From: Spongospora subterranea f. sp. subterranea
Lineage: Eukaryota > Endomyxa: Phytomyxea > Phytomyxea > Plasmodiophorida
Length of the DNA stretch: 64,000 nt
NCBI GenBank assembly: GCA_049724395.1
Contig: JAUGWO010000070.1
Location: 62,001-126,000 of the forward strand
Direction: 5' to 3'
Within the stretch, counting starts at the first letter, position 1. Each line of letters opens with the position of its first letter. Shown piece by piece: positions 34,385-47,300 of this stretch. The position numbers were made by a program, and so were the translations under genes. Under the pieces are notes generated by a model that made no database searches, was not told the DNA's origin, and saw nothing but the letters and a program-made list of their open reading frames with translations.

Positions 34385-35220
34385 CAAGGTACCTTGGGAT
34401 TCATTTTTGGGAGTTATCCAATGCAAGTGCTGGAAATCATTGCTTAGGTGAAACTTGTGAAATTTAGGCTACACCAATGATTCTCAGATATTGCGGATAG
34501 AGAGCATTCACGGTCGGGTCCAGACTTTGTTCGATTTTCCATAGTGCAGCATTGGAATCGGCGTCTGGAGAGCCATTAGCGCTTGGATTAGATCATTGTC
34601 GTCAAGGAGCGGTGCCGACATGACCAACACCGCCGCGGAAACCCAAATGAGGAATACCTCGACAAAAGGCGAACGTTAAGTGCGTGTATTGGGGGGAGGG
34701 GGGGCACATTCGTTGACGCGGTTACAGTCACGGCGTTAGGGTCAATAATGACCCGCGTCCATTATCGTCTGTTGACGCATGCCCCAGTGAATGTGCGACT
34801 TGTGCGATTGAGTCGAAGACGATCCCAAGGCATCGTGATGTTGAAGTGAACTCGTTCGGTTCCGTGTATTTGATAATTCACTTTTGAACGCGACTTCCTC
34901 TCTAGCAGTCGGTCTTCCAATTATATCCCTGTTATGACGGGTTTAGAGCCAGGCCCACAATAGCTCGGCTGGAGACTATGCAATCTATTCTGATATCAAG
35001 AGGTGCTTTGACGTTGCTCATCGATTGATTGATCGGCGAATGAAAGCTTTTGGTCACATGAATTGTTGAGACAATCGGTGAAGTAGCATTATATTCAGAT
35101 AACACGATAACCGCAGCTCTAAGTCGCTTTAGTTCGGACGATCTCACCAAGCGATTCTCGCAGAGCCCCACGATCAATGACCTCCCTTCCGGATATCTAA
35201 TCAGTACAACGATCAGCGCA
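34385..35220. other. Intergenic region between ASNSD1 and the RCC1-FYVE gene
   Basis: About 840 bp. It contains a G-rich stretch near 34690 (GGGGGGAGGGGGGG-like) that may form a G-quadruplex. A minus-strand frame at 34932-35288 overlaps the end of ASNSD1 and has no ATG or family match. Confidence 0.4.
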
Positions 35221-37183
35221 TCACAAACGACCAACGGGTTTCGCACAAACCTGCTTGTTGGCAATCCTAGTCCCGAATTGAATCGCACGTTTCTGTAGGG
35301 ACGATGTCTTGATCAGCCCCAGACTATGCGCCAACGACCTTAGAATCTGTTTATCTCCTCCTTGTCCCGCCTCGAGATCCAACCGACAAATCTAGCAAAT
35401 TGATCAATGCATGTCAAAGGTTTGACAAAAAAAAACATGGGATCAAAGGCAGAGCAACCTCTTCGATTGGGATAGTACGAACTAAATCTCGAAGCTCATC
35501 GTCAAGGAATGGGTACATCGTATCCCTAAACCGAGATTAACACCAGAACTCAATCAGTTTCAATAACAGACCGACCTAGCATTATCGGAACAAAGCCGGT
35601 CATCTCGGCCCAGATTCCTTCTGTATAGGCGACGTTGATCGAGGTCGAGTTCATCGCGGGCGCCTTGCCATCCGCCTCGGCGATAGGCGGTCCGATGCCT
35701 ACTGTATCCCCCGAACAGCTCGTCGGCGCCGAGCCCCGAAATTAGGACACGACATTGCGATGTGTATTCATCCCAAACCTGCGATCAATCGTCAGAAATG
35801 CATTGGATGTGCAGACACACAAGCCCGGTAACCACCTCGTCTTCCGAGTAATATTTCTCGACGACTGTTTTTGCCCCTTGCTTCAAGTCGCTTGCATAAC
35901 GGCAGTGCTGGGAGACGATGGGAACAGATCGCTCGTCATCTCTCAGAACTACCCCTGTCCCTCTGCTGCTAAACCATAGCACCTGAAGGATAAAAATTCA
36001 GAAGATCGCAGAGCCGAAGTAGTGGAAAGTTATCACCGATCCGAGGTTGAAGTCCATCACTGTTTGGCACGGTCGGATCAGATTGAATATATGCTCGGAA
36101 TGGTCACGAAGATTGTTGATATCCACGTTGACCTCAATCAGTCGGAAATGACGTTTCGGGCACACCGTCCTGAGCTCTATCAACGAGTTGATCGCTGACT
36201 GCCTATCGGGAACAGTGAGCGATGATGCGCCAAACGCGAAATTGATCAAGTCAATCGGCTCCGACAGCGGTACATGATCATGCGCCAATGCAGCTACATA
36301 AACACCATCAGGAAACTAAACAGGGGATGCATTGACGTGAATAGAACGCACCGATAATAGTGCAATCAAGCCCGCCAGAGAACAGAATCCCTACCCTCGC
36401 TGGATCCGAGGAGGTTTCGTCTCGATCTGCGTTATGACTAAAGGCCAGACAAGAAAGGCGTCGGCGAACTGCATTAGAAAGAACGTCATGGAGGGCCGCG
36501 ACGTGATTGACGTGCGAAAACCGGCGGGAACTTGGAGGAAGCGGCGGATCAGGCGATGAATCACCCAAAATGTGAGGCCAAACGTGCAATGTTGGTTCGG
36601 AAATACGTGAGAGGTCAATTGAAAACACGCCGCTGCACGACACCTCCGACCACGAGTCGCCGTCAGAATTACACGATGAGGCGATCTGATAAGGTCCAGT
36701 GCCCCAGGCGGTGTGCACCAGACTCCTTCGTCCTAGGCGATGCCCGATCAGTTGGCGGCCAGCACTGCACAACAATCACGAGCTGCGATTACCAAGGGGA
36801 TCCCTGCCGAAATAGATGGTCTGGCGCTCGCGCTGGTAATACACAAACGCGAATGGACCTTCAAACCTCAGTAATGCGCTTTGTATGTCGCCAGCATTAT
36901 CACACCGCGATAGGATATCGGCGACCAACTCAGTATCACAGATAGGCTGATCGTGGAATATTTCCCCATTGAACGCGAGCAAATTGCCTGAACTGTCACG
37001 GAAAGGTTGCTTAGTAATGGTGGCGCCTTGGACATGAAGAGTTGATGCAAAAAGCACGAATTTTGATTGATCGTCGATAATGTGTTGGCATGAATCTGGA
37101 CCCCGACGTCGAATCCATGACGGAGGCACCGCTTCGTGTAAATCTACGGACACCGGATCAACCAACAACAATATTCCGCACAT
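35221..37183 (-). CDS. ASNSD1: Asparagine synthetase domain-containing protein 1 (ASNSD1-like)
   Basis: Glutamine amidotransferase class II plus asparagine-synthetase-like domain; cellular role of the family is poorly known. The ATG at 37183 begins MCGILLL, placing the nucleophile Cys at position 2. RRGPDS, LAFNGEIF and GPFAFVYYQ follow in the glutaminase domain. The synthetase part shows VGILFSGGLDCTII (the PP-loop, near 36390). Next come EPIDLINFAF, DRQSAINSLIEL and NLIRPCQTVMDF. GLGADELFGGYSRHR and NLGRDDR lie near 35600-35720, and PFLDDELRDLVRTIP near 35480. The end is SLQKRAIQFGTRIA, near 35260, with the stop at 35221. Several short introns are required. All blocks follow ASNSD1 rather than true asparagine synthetase. 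The CID-RRM gene ends 137 bp upstream on the same strand. Confidence 0.88.
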
Positions 37184-37319
37184 ATTGATCAATGTGGCGA
37201 CATTCTGTATTGCGCGAATTGACCCATTCCTAATTCGCCGGCACATCAAGTATTTTGACCGGAACAATGGTGTATAGATATAAATTATACGAATGATAAG
37301 CTCCAATAATAAAAAATCA

Positions 37320-39672
37320 TTAAGAGGTTCTGTTCTTCTTGGGATCTGCCATAGTTGGGGGTAAATCCGCTTGTTTCCGCTTTGGACCAGTCTTCGTGCC
37401 GTCGTCGAGACTGCTCAGATAAGCCGCCGCAGCTGCGTCTAGATTGGACTTGGGTGATTGCTTGGCGGTGTCTTGCGGTTTACATGCCTGATTCCAGTTA
37501 GGTGGTGGCTGATTCCAGAATGGCGGAGGAACGGGCGGGTACGCCATGAAGCCTCCTGGAGGTGGGTAGAAACCCTGAGGAGGAGCAGGATGTGAAAACT
37601 GTGGCCCATGACTTTGGAACGACCCTTGAGGAGGCACCTGGTACTGAGGCATTCCTGCAAATTCTGTTGGCGGTGGTGGTGGTGGCCTCTCCCATAGGTT
37701 TGGTTGTTTACTAATTTCAGGAGATGCCATATGTGATTCAATGTTGGGTCGAGACTGTCTACCCACAGTACCGCTATTAGCTTCAGGATTCGGAACACGA
37801 GGTTCTGTAGCATCCCATTTGCTTGTTCTCTGCGTTGGCGGGTTTCGATTGCTGGGCAGCGATCCGAAGTCATTTTGGGAACGAGCATCGGGACGGTTCC
37901 AAGGTGTCGAATAAGAATTTTGGATATGTTCATTAGGCACTGGTTGGAAACGACTCAAATTGTTGTCTGAACGATAATCGTCGGTCATTGGTCTATTGCC
38001 GTGTAGATCAACGTTGATGTCCGCTTGGGGATAACTGCTTCTATTGACCCATGGCGGAATCTCCCTGTTGGGCGGCATCTGGTGTGCAGGCGCTCCAGAA
38101 GTATTAACACGAGAATTGTTGCCCATTGCATGAACCGAGGCAGTTATGCGGAGCTCATTGGGCTTTTCAAGCACCGATTCCGCGACCATACCAACGCCTG
38201 GCCGTGACGAATGAGATGACCGCCATAATACAGGAAACACTTTTCATACCTGTTCGGTTATCAAACCCCTCCTTATTGACGCCAATCCCTGTTTCGTATC
38301 ATGAATATTTGCATTCTGGCACATTGTGAAACTCTTACCTTTTCCCCAGCCGATTTTGAGATCAGGGCGATAGCTGCGGACAAGGTTGCGAGCGCTTTCC
38401 GCTTCTTCTCGATCGAAATAGCGAACAAATGCAGAATCAACAACTGGACCATTAACAATGCGTATCTGATGCCGCTATTAGTTAAAAAATGCTGGAGAAC
38501 AATACAGCCTAGCCTACTTCATCAATTTTCCCAAAAGACGCAATTTGCGAACGAAGTTCCTCGATTGAAGTTCCCGAAGGAACACCACCAATATATAAGA
38601 CGCAAGATAGGACTCGGACCAGACCTAAACTATTAGCGATCCGTTATCACGAGAAACATGATGTCAGACCTGCGGGAACATTCTCCTGGTCGGGATGGCG
38701 AACAAACCCTGTGCGCTGAAGATTATTTGCAGTTGAGTCTGGCGATTGTCCCAAATCATTCTGTAGTGTTTGCTGCGAACCCTGACTACTTATGGCAACT
38801 GACGCAGCACTCTTTGTAGCAGCAACCTTTTCGGATTCAGCGATTCTACAGCAGTATTCAATGAACAGCTGAAAACAATGACTTACATGTTTACCTTTCA
38901 GCCTCCAATCGCCTAGCCTGATCTTCAAGTCTTTTCGCCTGCGCAGCAAGCCTTCTGTCATCGTCTTCCTCTGAATCATCGCCGTAGTCAAATGTGTCAA
39001 TTTCCTCTTCCTGCACAAACGTAGCTTCTTCATGTTTGTCATGGGTAACAGTAAATTCCCCCCCTTGCAGCTGCTCGATGCTATCCAGCAAACGCGAGGT
39101 TGTACCTGCGACAGGAACAACAGTGGGGATAGACGAGCATGTGCCATCTAAATCAATATTATAAAACGAAGGTTAAACGTCAGCACAAGAGGTACCTGCT
39201 CGGTTTAATTTATCACGAAGAATTTCTAATCCATCAGCAGGTAAGAGACGGCTGACTTCCCAGATACGAACAATCCGATAAATCTTAGTTTTATCGGACT
39301 CATCACAGTCAAGTATAGCATCCAGGGTAGTCCCTAAGTTCTTTGTGAACCTTTCTGGGAACGGATTTTTATCGCCAAATTGTTCTTTTGATTTTCTCAG
39401 AATTGCGTCGATGATACAGCATCCTTGAAGGCGCGAGCGGCGATCTCCATGACGAATGTGCCTTTCAATAGCGTGGACAATAAACTTATAAAACTGAATA
39501 TAGAAAGTCAGAAAAAAAAAACAAAGTTCACAACTTAATCACCGTAAAACAATCCTACCTTCGCTGATCGAACAGCAACTTTTGCGATGGAAGCAATTTT
39601 CGAGGAGGATATCCCAGAAAGCTTCTTGAGCCTAGAGTGCAATTCGGCCTGGCCGGGCCATTCTTCCGGCAT
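37320..39672 (-). CDS. CID and RRM domain RNA-binding protein (Nrd1/SCAF4-8-like)
   Basis: Probable RNA polymerase II CTD-binding regulator of transcription termination. From the ATG at 39672 the CTD-interacting domain (CID) is read across an intron: LSGISSSKIASIAKVAVRSAK, then FYKFIVHAIERHI, GCCIIDAILRKSKEQFG and KIYRIVRIWEVSRLLP (39200-39640). Acidic, low-complexity and charged segments follow (38650-39150). An RRM comes next: RNP2-like LYIGGVPSGTSIEELR near 38600 and, after an intron, RNP1-like SAFVRYFDREEAESARNLV near 38400. The C-terminus, from about 38200 to the stop at 37320, is proline-, glutamine- and asparagine-rich with many PP motifs. The order CID, linker, RRM, low-complexity tail matches animal SCAF4/SCAF8 and yeast Nrd1. 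Which orthologue group it belongs to is not decided here. Confidence 0.8.
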
Positions 39673-40101
39673 CGCTAACCAAGCGGCACCGCGACTCCCT
39701 CGGTTGTCGATTCTGTATGATCGGACCAAATGAGATGGGTAACTGCGCAGCAGCCAGCGAGTCTCAGGCTGGTTGCCTCAACCTGACTCAAACGCTGTTC
39801 AGGATCAACGTGCGCCATCTTGCGTTTTCAGTTTTGATCATACAAACGACGTGAAAAGGGATTATGATTTCAACAACCTGCATAGTGTTACCCCGATACA
39901 TTCCCATATACGTTGTGCTGCTCTTCGGCTGCGATGTATGACATTGTTAACTCATGCTGTTACCACATGAGCTATAGTGTTCTCGTGTGTGGAGACGTAT
40001 AACGTGTGTACGTGTATCGTATAGCATGACCGAATCCTCCCCCCCCCCCACCTTTTACCGTTTAACGTCATTCGTTGATTCACAATGCAATCCGTCTTGG
40101 T
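39673..40101. other. Divergent intergenic region
   Basis: About 430 bp between divergent genes. It includes a run of 11 C residues near 40040. Promoters for the CID-RRM gene and the gene at 40102 should lie here; no specific element was recognised. Confidence 0.45.
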
Positions 40102-42139
40102 ATGAATTCAACAAAAGTATCGCCTGGAAGCGTGATCATCATCGACCTTCATCAGAGCCTTGAGAAGCAACCGCCAGCAGAGTTCACCAAGTCCTTCATC
40201 TCCTCCATCCAGACATGTCTACGGAGCCAGGTCAAATCTATTAACGTACCCTGGCGGAATCAACGATTCACCGAGTTTAGTAGTTCGTTTTCGAATGTCA
40301 AGAGCAACATTGGCATACCGCACACAACAAGGATTACTGTGAGGCAACAACCTTTTTAGGTCCAAGCCTCAGTTTAATGGTTTGCCTCAACGGCGAAACT
40401 GATAATCATGTAATTTTATCACCGCCATATGCAATCCATCAAGCTTATCAAGCAGTGGAATGGATCGCGAGAGCAACGAAACAACCCACTTCAAGAACAC
40501 ATGCCGCGCTGTCCTGTAGGCAATGAGAACCGCTCGATAACTGGGTTAAAATACGCACATTCATGTTTATAGATACTTCTGCTTTACGAAATGTAAGCAA
40601 AATTCGACAAAATCTGAAGCGCTTATTGGGAAACGATGTAAATACTGTTTTGTTTATTTCCCCATTTATCGCACATAGTGGGTTTTTATCGAACTCCTTG
40701 CGGGAAGTACTCGCAGAGCTGCGAGAACAAGCTGTGAACGTTCGGCTGGCTGCTTGTGTGTCTAATGCGGCATTCAGCCAAACTGTTGGCAAAATTCTCG
40801 CGCTGCGCAATGAAATGTGGCATTTAGAAAATGTTGATATAGTTTGTATGAAAAATAGTAAGTGTGAAACCTTGACCCGTATAAATCGGGTGATTTAAAT
40901 GGTGATTAGACCTCAAGAGCATCAGAGACTTGTTCGCCGAATTAAATGCAATGAATCTGTTTCGAAGAAGTACGCAGTTTGAGGTATCGCTAACAGAAGA
41001 TCTTAAATGCTCATTGCAAGGGCGTCCGATTTCTCGCAATGTAAACTGCTCCAACCTTGCATTTGTGTGTAAATGCCATCAAAAACCATTGGCGGGTTGC
41101 TTTTCGCTGAAGTCTAACGATTGCATTCGGTCTATCGACAAATACGTCCTTATCAGCGGTCGTCCCTGCTCTCTACTAGAATCGTCGTTGATGTCTACAA
41201 ATCAGATCGGCTCGATCACATCAGCTGCTGCCGTTGCCGTCATCAGTAAGAGCTTGGTCAATCCTGCTTTTATTAACGGAGAAGTAATCCTGGATGAGCC
41301 GAGATGGTCTCTGATCACAAACTCACAGCAATGACAGGGGATTATCTTGACGCCGAAACCTGGAACGTCACAACTAGAAGACGGCGAAGTCGAGCCGAAC
41401 GAAGCGCTTTGGAGAAAATTGCTTATGAGACTACAAGAAGCTAATCAAATGCTAATCATCCGCTTTCAGCGACCATTGTTCGAAAATGATCTTCCGCCTT
41501 CGTTAATGCAAGACTTATTTACCGATCTAAATGTTCCCCAAATATTTGCCGTCATGCCCATTTGTCCAATTGATGCGAAAGTCAACCCTAGGTCCAGGGG
41601 ACCAAAGGCAACGCCCTACTTCGCGATTATGAAAGTGAGCCCACACCTCTCAAATATATTCATTTACATTTGTTTTGTCAGAAGGTGGCTTGCTTTGAAG
41701 AAATCAAATGTTTACCTCTCAATCTGCAAGCGATTTGTCCCGAAGACTTGGGTGAAGATGCGCCAGAATTCGAAATGTTCAACAACGTAATCAGTCCATT
41801 GAATCAATGAATGTTTTGTTAATTAATGCATAGATCTCAGTTATGCAGTGGAAGGACTGTACAATGTTAGCAAGCAGTGCCCATGGTAATCCAGATCGCA
41901 AATATTTTGATTATAGGATGACCAACTGTATACACAGAGTCTGTTGTGTCAATGGTTCAGAAAGATTTTCAGCGCCCCGCGAGAGCGGGTATAACAACTT
42001 CATCGCAGAGAAAGAAAAGGTTCCGTCTGCTAACCGAAAAACAGTTTTCTCGCCAATAAACACATCGATCGAGCTTCTTGACTTCGCGTTATATGAGAAA
42101 ATAATCTATATGCCGAGACTCTGCTACATTGCTTGCTAA
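40102..42139 (+). CDS. Uncharacterised multi-exon protein
   Basis: Consecutive plus-strand frames look like exons of one gene. The ATG at 40102 gives VSPGSVIIIDLHQSLEKQ, a strand-loop-helix resembling the start of a von Willebrand A-type fold. FIDTSALRNVSKIRQNLKRL and VNTVLFISPFIAH follow (40563-40898), then a cysteine-containing block LAFVCKCHQKPLAG near 41060. Next are AAAVAVISKSLVNPAFING and an acidic-start exon at 41347 (LEDGEVEPNEALWRKLL). The last likely exon contains ESGYNNFIAEKEK near 42000. The A-domain-like opening and cysteine pair recall DNA repair or transcription subunits, but I do not recognise the family and give no function. Exon joins and the end are approximate. Confidence 0.5.
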
Positions 42140-44308
42140 CGTCAACCTGAATACATATCTCCGGTGACCAAGAATCTCGTTGCCGCTGTGTATGTCGGTA
42201 AAATTTATTCCTAGAAAGGAATGTTTTTTCTCTGCATCGCATCGTGAATCAAGCACTTACCCTGGACGTGTTGCTCCAAAGCGCCGATCCCTGCAATTAT
42301 CAAGTACCCATAATCGGCCGGCACTGCGCGAGATCGGTTGAGTTGCATCTGTTTGAACAATGTTGCCATCAGTAACCAAGCGGTTTGAGATTATACTGTT
42401 TTGCGATAATAGTCAGTGGTAAAGCAACCTTTGACGGCGCTCGCAAAAGAAGTTTAGCGATCATGCTGCCCGAACTGTCTCTTCAAAGGGAACAGACTCA
42501 GCGGTATAGTGCCACCTCTTTTTGCAAACATGAACTGAGGATTCATGGCAGATCGGCACCCAACAGACATTGTCCTTGAAGCACTTCAGTCTTAGAAAAC
42601 ACCACTGGTTTACCCATGTGTCCCGGTCGAGAACACGTTCAAACGCACACCGCGGAAAATACAGAAGATAATCCTTCTATACTAAAGCAAATAATTCAGA
42701 ATCAAGTTGCTCATTCCCCATTTCCAGCTTTCGTGTCGTTTCCAGTTATGGTCTTATATGTTCTGCAACACCTGTCTCGGTTTCTGCATATCTGCAGTGA
42801 AGTTTCGCCACCGACGCCTTGGCTAATAATGAAATCCAAAATACATTGGGGATTCAGACATTTGATGGGGCACGGGCGGCAGTCTTTGCCAACAGGCATG
42901 TAATCGCCAATAATCACGAAAGTCCAGGGCTCAGTGCGAATATGATAGAATCGAACTGAATATACCTCCAGGAGGATACTACACGTTGGTTAAAATAGGG
43001 GTCGAATATATGGCGAAGCGTTCAAGGATAAGAGCGATGCTGCTTTAATAACATTGAGAAATCCTGTACTGTCGATTTCCAGATCTGCCATGGATCATGC
43101 AACCTGGTCAATCTCACATGGATTAGCCTGCCGTATCGGAATACCCAAAACTGATCGAGGTTGATTGCCCAATGGGATGATTTTGATGGGGAAACTACCG
43201 GATCAATGAACAGAATTTCATTCTTTTCACATTGCCTGACTGTGTCCTCATATTCATCTGAGAATTTTTGCCCTAAGGCCAAGGGTGCAGTTTTCCAATC
43301 TGTTCTCTGGGTGGTTGACCCGATCAAGGTCTGTTTAGGCATTCGGGGGTGGTTTTGAGAAATGAGAACAGATACCGATTACACGACCTCTCAGGCTAGG
43401 TCGATCTGACGAGGATGATCATGAACACAGGGAACAAGAAATTTGTGTCAAACAATACTTCGCGCTACGCTAACCCCATTTCATTGAACGCTACTTTTGA
43501 TGGCAATCTGTCAAATTTACGAGAATTGCACGATGAATATGGCCTGAATCAAGAGACATTTTATGTAATCAAAAGAGTGCTGTAGCTACCTAACGGGGGT
43601 ATTGTAAATATATAGAATCATATCAAATACCACAGAACGGTAGCAGAAACTTTAATGTAGCGACTTTTTCCTCCTAATAGTGTAAAATCCACATATTAAT
43701 GAGATTCTGCATCGCGAGAAAACACACTATGCAAAAAGCTATCATAAGGAATTATATCGGTTCTGTATGATAGCAGATTCTCATGGCATATTCTTCATGT
43801 AAATTATCGTAATGTCTGCAGATTGCGACGGCCATACAATCACTAATCAATCCAATCTTTGATTCATTGATATAAACTGATTGATAGTACGGCGCCATAT
43901 AACTACATGTCCTTGTTTGCACTAATCTGGATGCCCGTAATGATCATCAAAAGACCAATCAGGATGTATGATGTGCGATAACGATTTCAAATAGAGGAGT
44001 GATTGTTGTCGATCGAGCGCCGAGATGACACTGTTGCCGGTCTTGAGGCTACGGTCACCGTCACGGTCTTTGACGTTCCGCAGCATTCTCCGTTAGGGGG
44101 CGCATCATATATTTTTGAGAGCACTTGTAATACTTACGAGGTGACAGGAAATTTTCGTGTTTCCGAGTGGATCGAGTAATTGCACTGGCAAGCTTGAAGT
44201 TGGATCATATCGAGAGCAACGTGTCCGTTAATGATGATGGACATTGGTATTGCTGTTGATGGTCAGATTTGATTGCGTGTAGAATAAGTAGGAATATTAA
44301 ACTATATA
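42140..44308. other. Gene-poor interval
   Basis: About 2.2 kb. Unexplained pieces: a cysteine-rich minus-strand frame at 42711-42917 (CRPCPIKC, then CRNRDRCC), a 106-codon minus-strand frame at 43022-43342, and a plus-strand coding-like remnant at about 44008-44180 (LEATVTVTVFDVPQ) without a start. The centre (43600-43950) is AT-rich with stops in all frames. Confidence 0.4.
43022..43342 (-). CDS. Small hypothetical protein (106 aa)
   Basis: Open frame with a true ATG at 43342. The product is rich in aromatic residues (SHWAINLDQFWVF, DPWQIWKS) and has no signal peptide or transmembrane segment. No family was recognised. It stands alone in a gene-poor stretch, so it could also be an exon or a chance frame. 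Confidence 0.25.
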   Translation of the reverse strand: MPKQTLIGSTTQRTDWKTAPLALGQKFSDEYEDTVRQCEKNEILFIDPVVSPSKSSHWAINLDQFWVFRYGRLIHVRLTRLHDPWQIWKSTVQDFSMLLKQHRSYP

Positions 44309-47300
44309 TTATGATGGTGATTTCGGGATTATATTGTGCGGCGAAATATTATCGTTTGATTCAAATCCCGACAATGGACTGTGCGTTCCGCCAGCCCTTC
44401 CAACGATTGATTTCAGAATATTTGATCGGCGAAGTGTGGGCTCAGTTTCTGTTGAATCATTATCTTTATCACGTTCTGAGCTGTTCCGTCCGGATGTTGA
44501 CTCCCTCCCTATGCTGCCTGTCGCCTTGGCCGTTGATGAAATCGTTGGCGGTGGTACTTGATCTGTCGGTCCTGGGCTGCCTGCAGGTTGAAGCCGTCTC
44601 AAGAACACCTTGGCCAGATTGGGAAGTTGCGGCAGGATATCAGTATCGGGAGCTGGTTGTGGAACATCTGTTCCTAGGTTGTTGTCGTTCTTGCTAGCTG
44701 TTTTGATCGCCATGAATGTCCTGGCGATATTGTTGGCCCTCTTCGATCTGCTGTTCACCGGGAGCGGAATAGCGGGTTGTTTCTCATTATTGTCTGCACT
44801 TAGTGACCTGTTCATCTTCGCCTGACCTGTTGTCGAGAAAGTAGTCTCCAGTACGAATGGATTGAATACAGAGAGTGATGGAGGTTTCTTTGACGAGGTG
44901 ATGGCGGCAGTCGCCAGAGCCTTTAGCTTAGATATTGGGGACGATGGTGATGCCAGGGAAGAAGCTGCACTATTTCCTGCATCCTCGCTGATGACTGGGG
45001 ATCTGGTGGACATTATTGAGTCGGGGGAATTATTGATGTCATGTGCAGATGAGGGAGTGGTATCTTCATCACCGTAAGCCCCGATAGCAGATGTTTTCTC
45101 CCTCTTGGACGTTTCCCATCGTTGTCGCCACCAGACCAACATCTTCTCCAGTTTACTAATGTCAATGTAATCAATCAGACGGTGCCCTGATACAAGTTAA
45201 TGTCCATAGTAGGATTGCCAACCTGATCCGTTTCCTTAGTTCAGCGTCGGCTATTGACGGAGTCCTGAGTCCATCGCTGATCAGATTGGCGACCTTCTCG
45301 CCCTCGTTCTCCATTGAGTTGGCGATCTGATCGCTTAACTCCTGATTTTCGGACAATAACCGGGTCCTCTCTTTCCTCAACTTGATATTATCAGCTCGCA
45401 GGTCTAATATGACCGTTGGGCTCCGCTCAGATTTGATTTGATGTTGTAGATCAATGATCGACTCTTCAAGTGTCTTTCTAACCGTCTCCAGTTCCCCAAC
45501 CTGTTTCCATGCCTTTTCAAGGTCTTTGTCCTTCTCCAGAAGACACTTGGTTAACTGTTTAGCGTCATTAGCAGCCGTCATTAATGGTATTGGTCCTGGT
45601 GATGATTGCCTTGACCGATGCATTTTGCCTGTTGTCGACTTGATCAGGGGTTTTCCGCTCGATAGCGATGCCGGCTTGCGCCGTCCAATTGTGTCATGAT
45701 TCTGCCCTTGACCTTGCTCTCCCGTCTCCACATTCTCGTCGTCCTCAGCTCCTCCCCCTATATCCATACTGCTGTCGCTGCCGCTATCTTCATTACTGGG
45801 GTTCGTCAACTCGAACTCTGCATTACTATCCTCCAATTCGCCATCAACGTTTCCGTGTGCCTCAACGCTTGCGATTGTCGAACATCTTATCAACAGAGGT
45901 TCCGTAATCAAACTATTTTCTGCTAAGAGTTGTGCTGCATTGATTGGCTCATCAAAAATATGGTTGGCTTTTGATGTTTCTACAGCGACGATGTTTGGTT
46001 GTGGGGGCATTTCTTGGGGTGTCGTCTTTTGAGGTAACGCCTCTTGAGGTGTCGTCTTTTGTAAAATCGTCCCTTGGGGTGTCATCTTTTGCAATATTGT
46101 TTTTTGGGGTGTCGTCTTTTGTGAATTTCGGGACGTCCTTGGGGGTACAGTCTCGTTTACTTTTGTCTCTCTGGACGTCTTTCTTTGAACTGGCACCTGT
46201 TCAATGCTTGATGTTGTTGATGAGGAATTCATGTCTGTGTGCAGCTGCTCGCGGCCTGTTATCGCCGTATCGTTTCTATCGTTATGAACAACGACCGCCT
46301 CAGTGTTGTGTTTCAGTTCATGATCATCATCAACCGTATCGCGTTTTCCAGTTAAGTCGTCAATATTTGGGATTGCCTGCGCCTTAGTCAAGGATGGATC
46401 GACTTTACTCGTGTCGTCGGTCCCAAAAGATGATGCAGTATTGATTCTAACAGGATTACTGGATTGCTGTTTAGGCTGGCCATAAACCTGCCGATTCAAT
46501 CGATCTTGACCCGCCTTCGGATGTGTCATGGTCCCGGCGATGACCCTTTTGTGATCTTGCCCCTCTTTCAGTTTCCTTGACGCCCTCAATCTAGACTCCA
46601 TCAATATGTACCTGGCTACCAATTGCATGTGTCGCCCTAACAGCACACCGTATTTCCTTTCCACTTCCTTCAATCGAGTATTGCTCGCCTTGTCCGGATG
46701 GGGTTTAAGCGTCTCTACCGCCTCGTGTTTATGGATAACGACAATCTCCTTTGGAGCAAACGGTTCTGTCTGTATCCCTTTCTCATCTGTGTTGATCGCC
46801 CATTTTGACGTTTTCCCGTTCTTTTTCCGCGAGGACCTCCTTCTATCAGAGCCGACAACTTTGCGACCTAGACTCTCGTTTGTCGCCACAGCTGACTTTG
46901 CCAACTTGTTTTCGACAATTGTGATATCGGTGGGTTGAGCGGGTCCGCCACGATCGCTTTCAGAGTTCATATCCTTCCTCACAGTATCCATATCATCGGT
47001 GACTTCATCCGCTTTCGCTTCCTGAACATTGCCTTGTTCGGCAATATCCACATCGAGATCGTCGCGGTTTTCGTTGTCAGACGAGGGATCATATCGATCC
47101 GGTTCAGCGCTTTCCCTACCATTGCTAGACCAGTCCATTTCTCCGGCGCCATTATCGTCATCGCCGGGATCATCCACTAACGGCGGCCGATTGTCAATAA
47201 TGACGACCATCGCATTTTGTCCAGGATGAGGGACCGACTCCTTAAACACGATTAAACGACATCAACTTATACTAATGCAGTCAAGGAATACCTCTCGCGA

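Noticed and set aside
34932-35288. 118-codon minus-strand frame
   Set aside because: It overlaps the ASNSD1 3' end in another frame, lacks an ATG and has no family resemblance.
44309-44825. Plus-strand frames opposite the serine-rich exon
   Set aside because: The minus-strand frame is longer, continues the coiled-coil gene and has matching composition.
46606-46938. Plus-strand 110-codon frame with hydrophobic runs
   Set aside because: It is the antisense of the long acidic exon of the giant coiled-coil gene.
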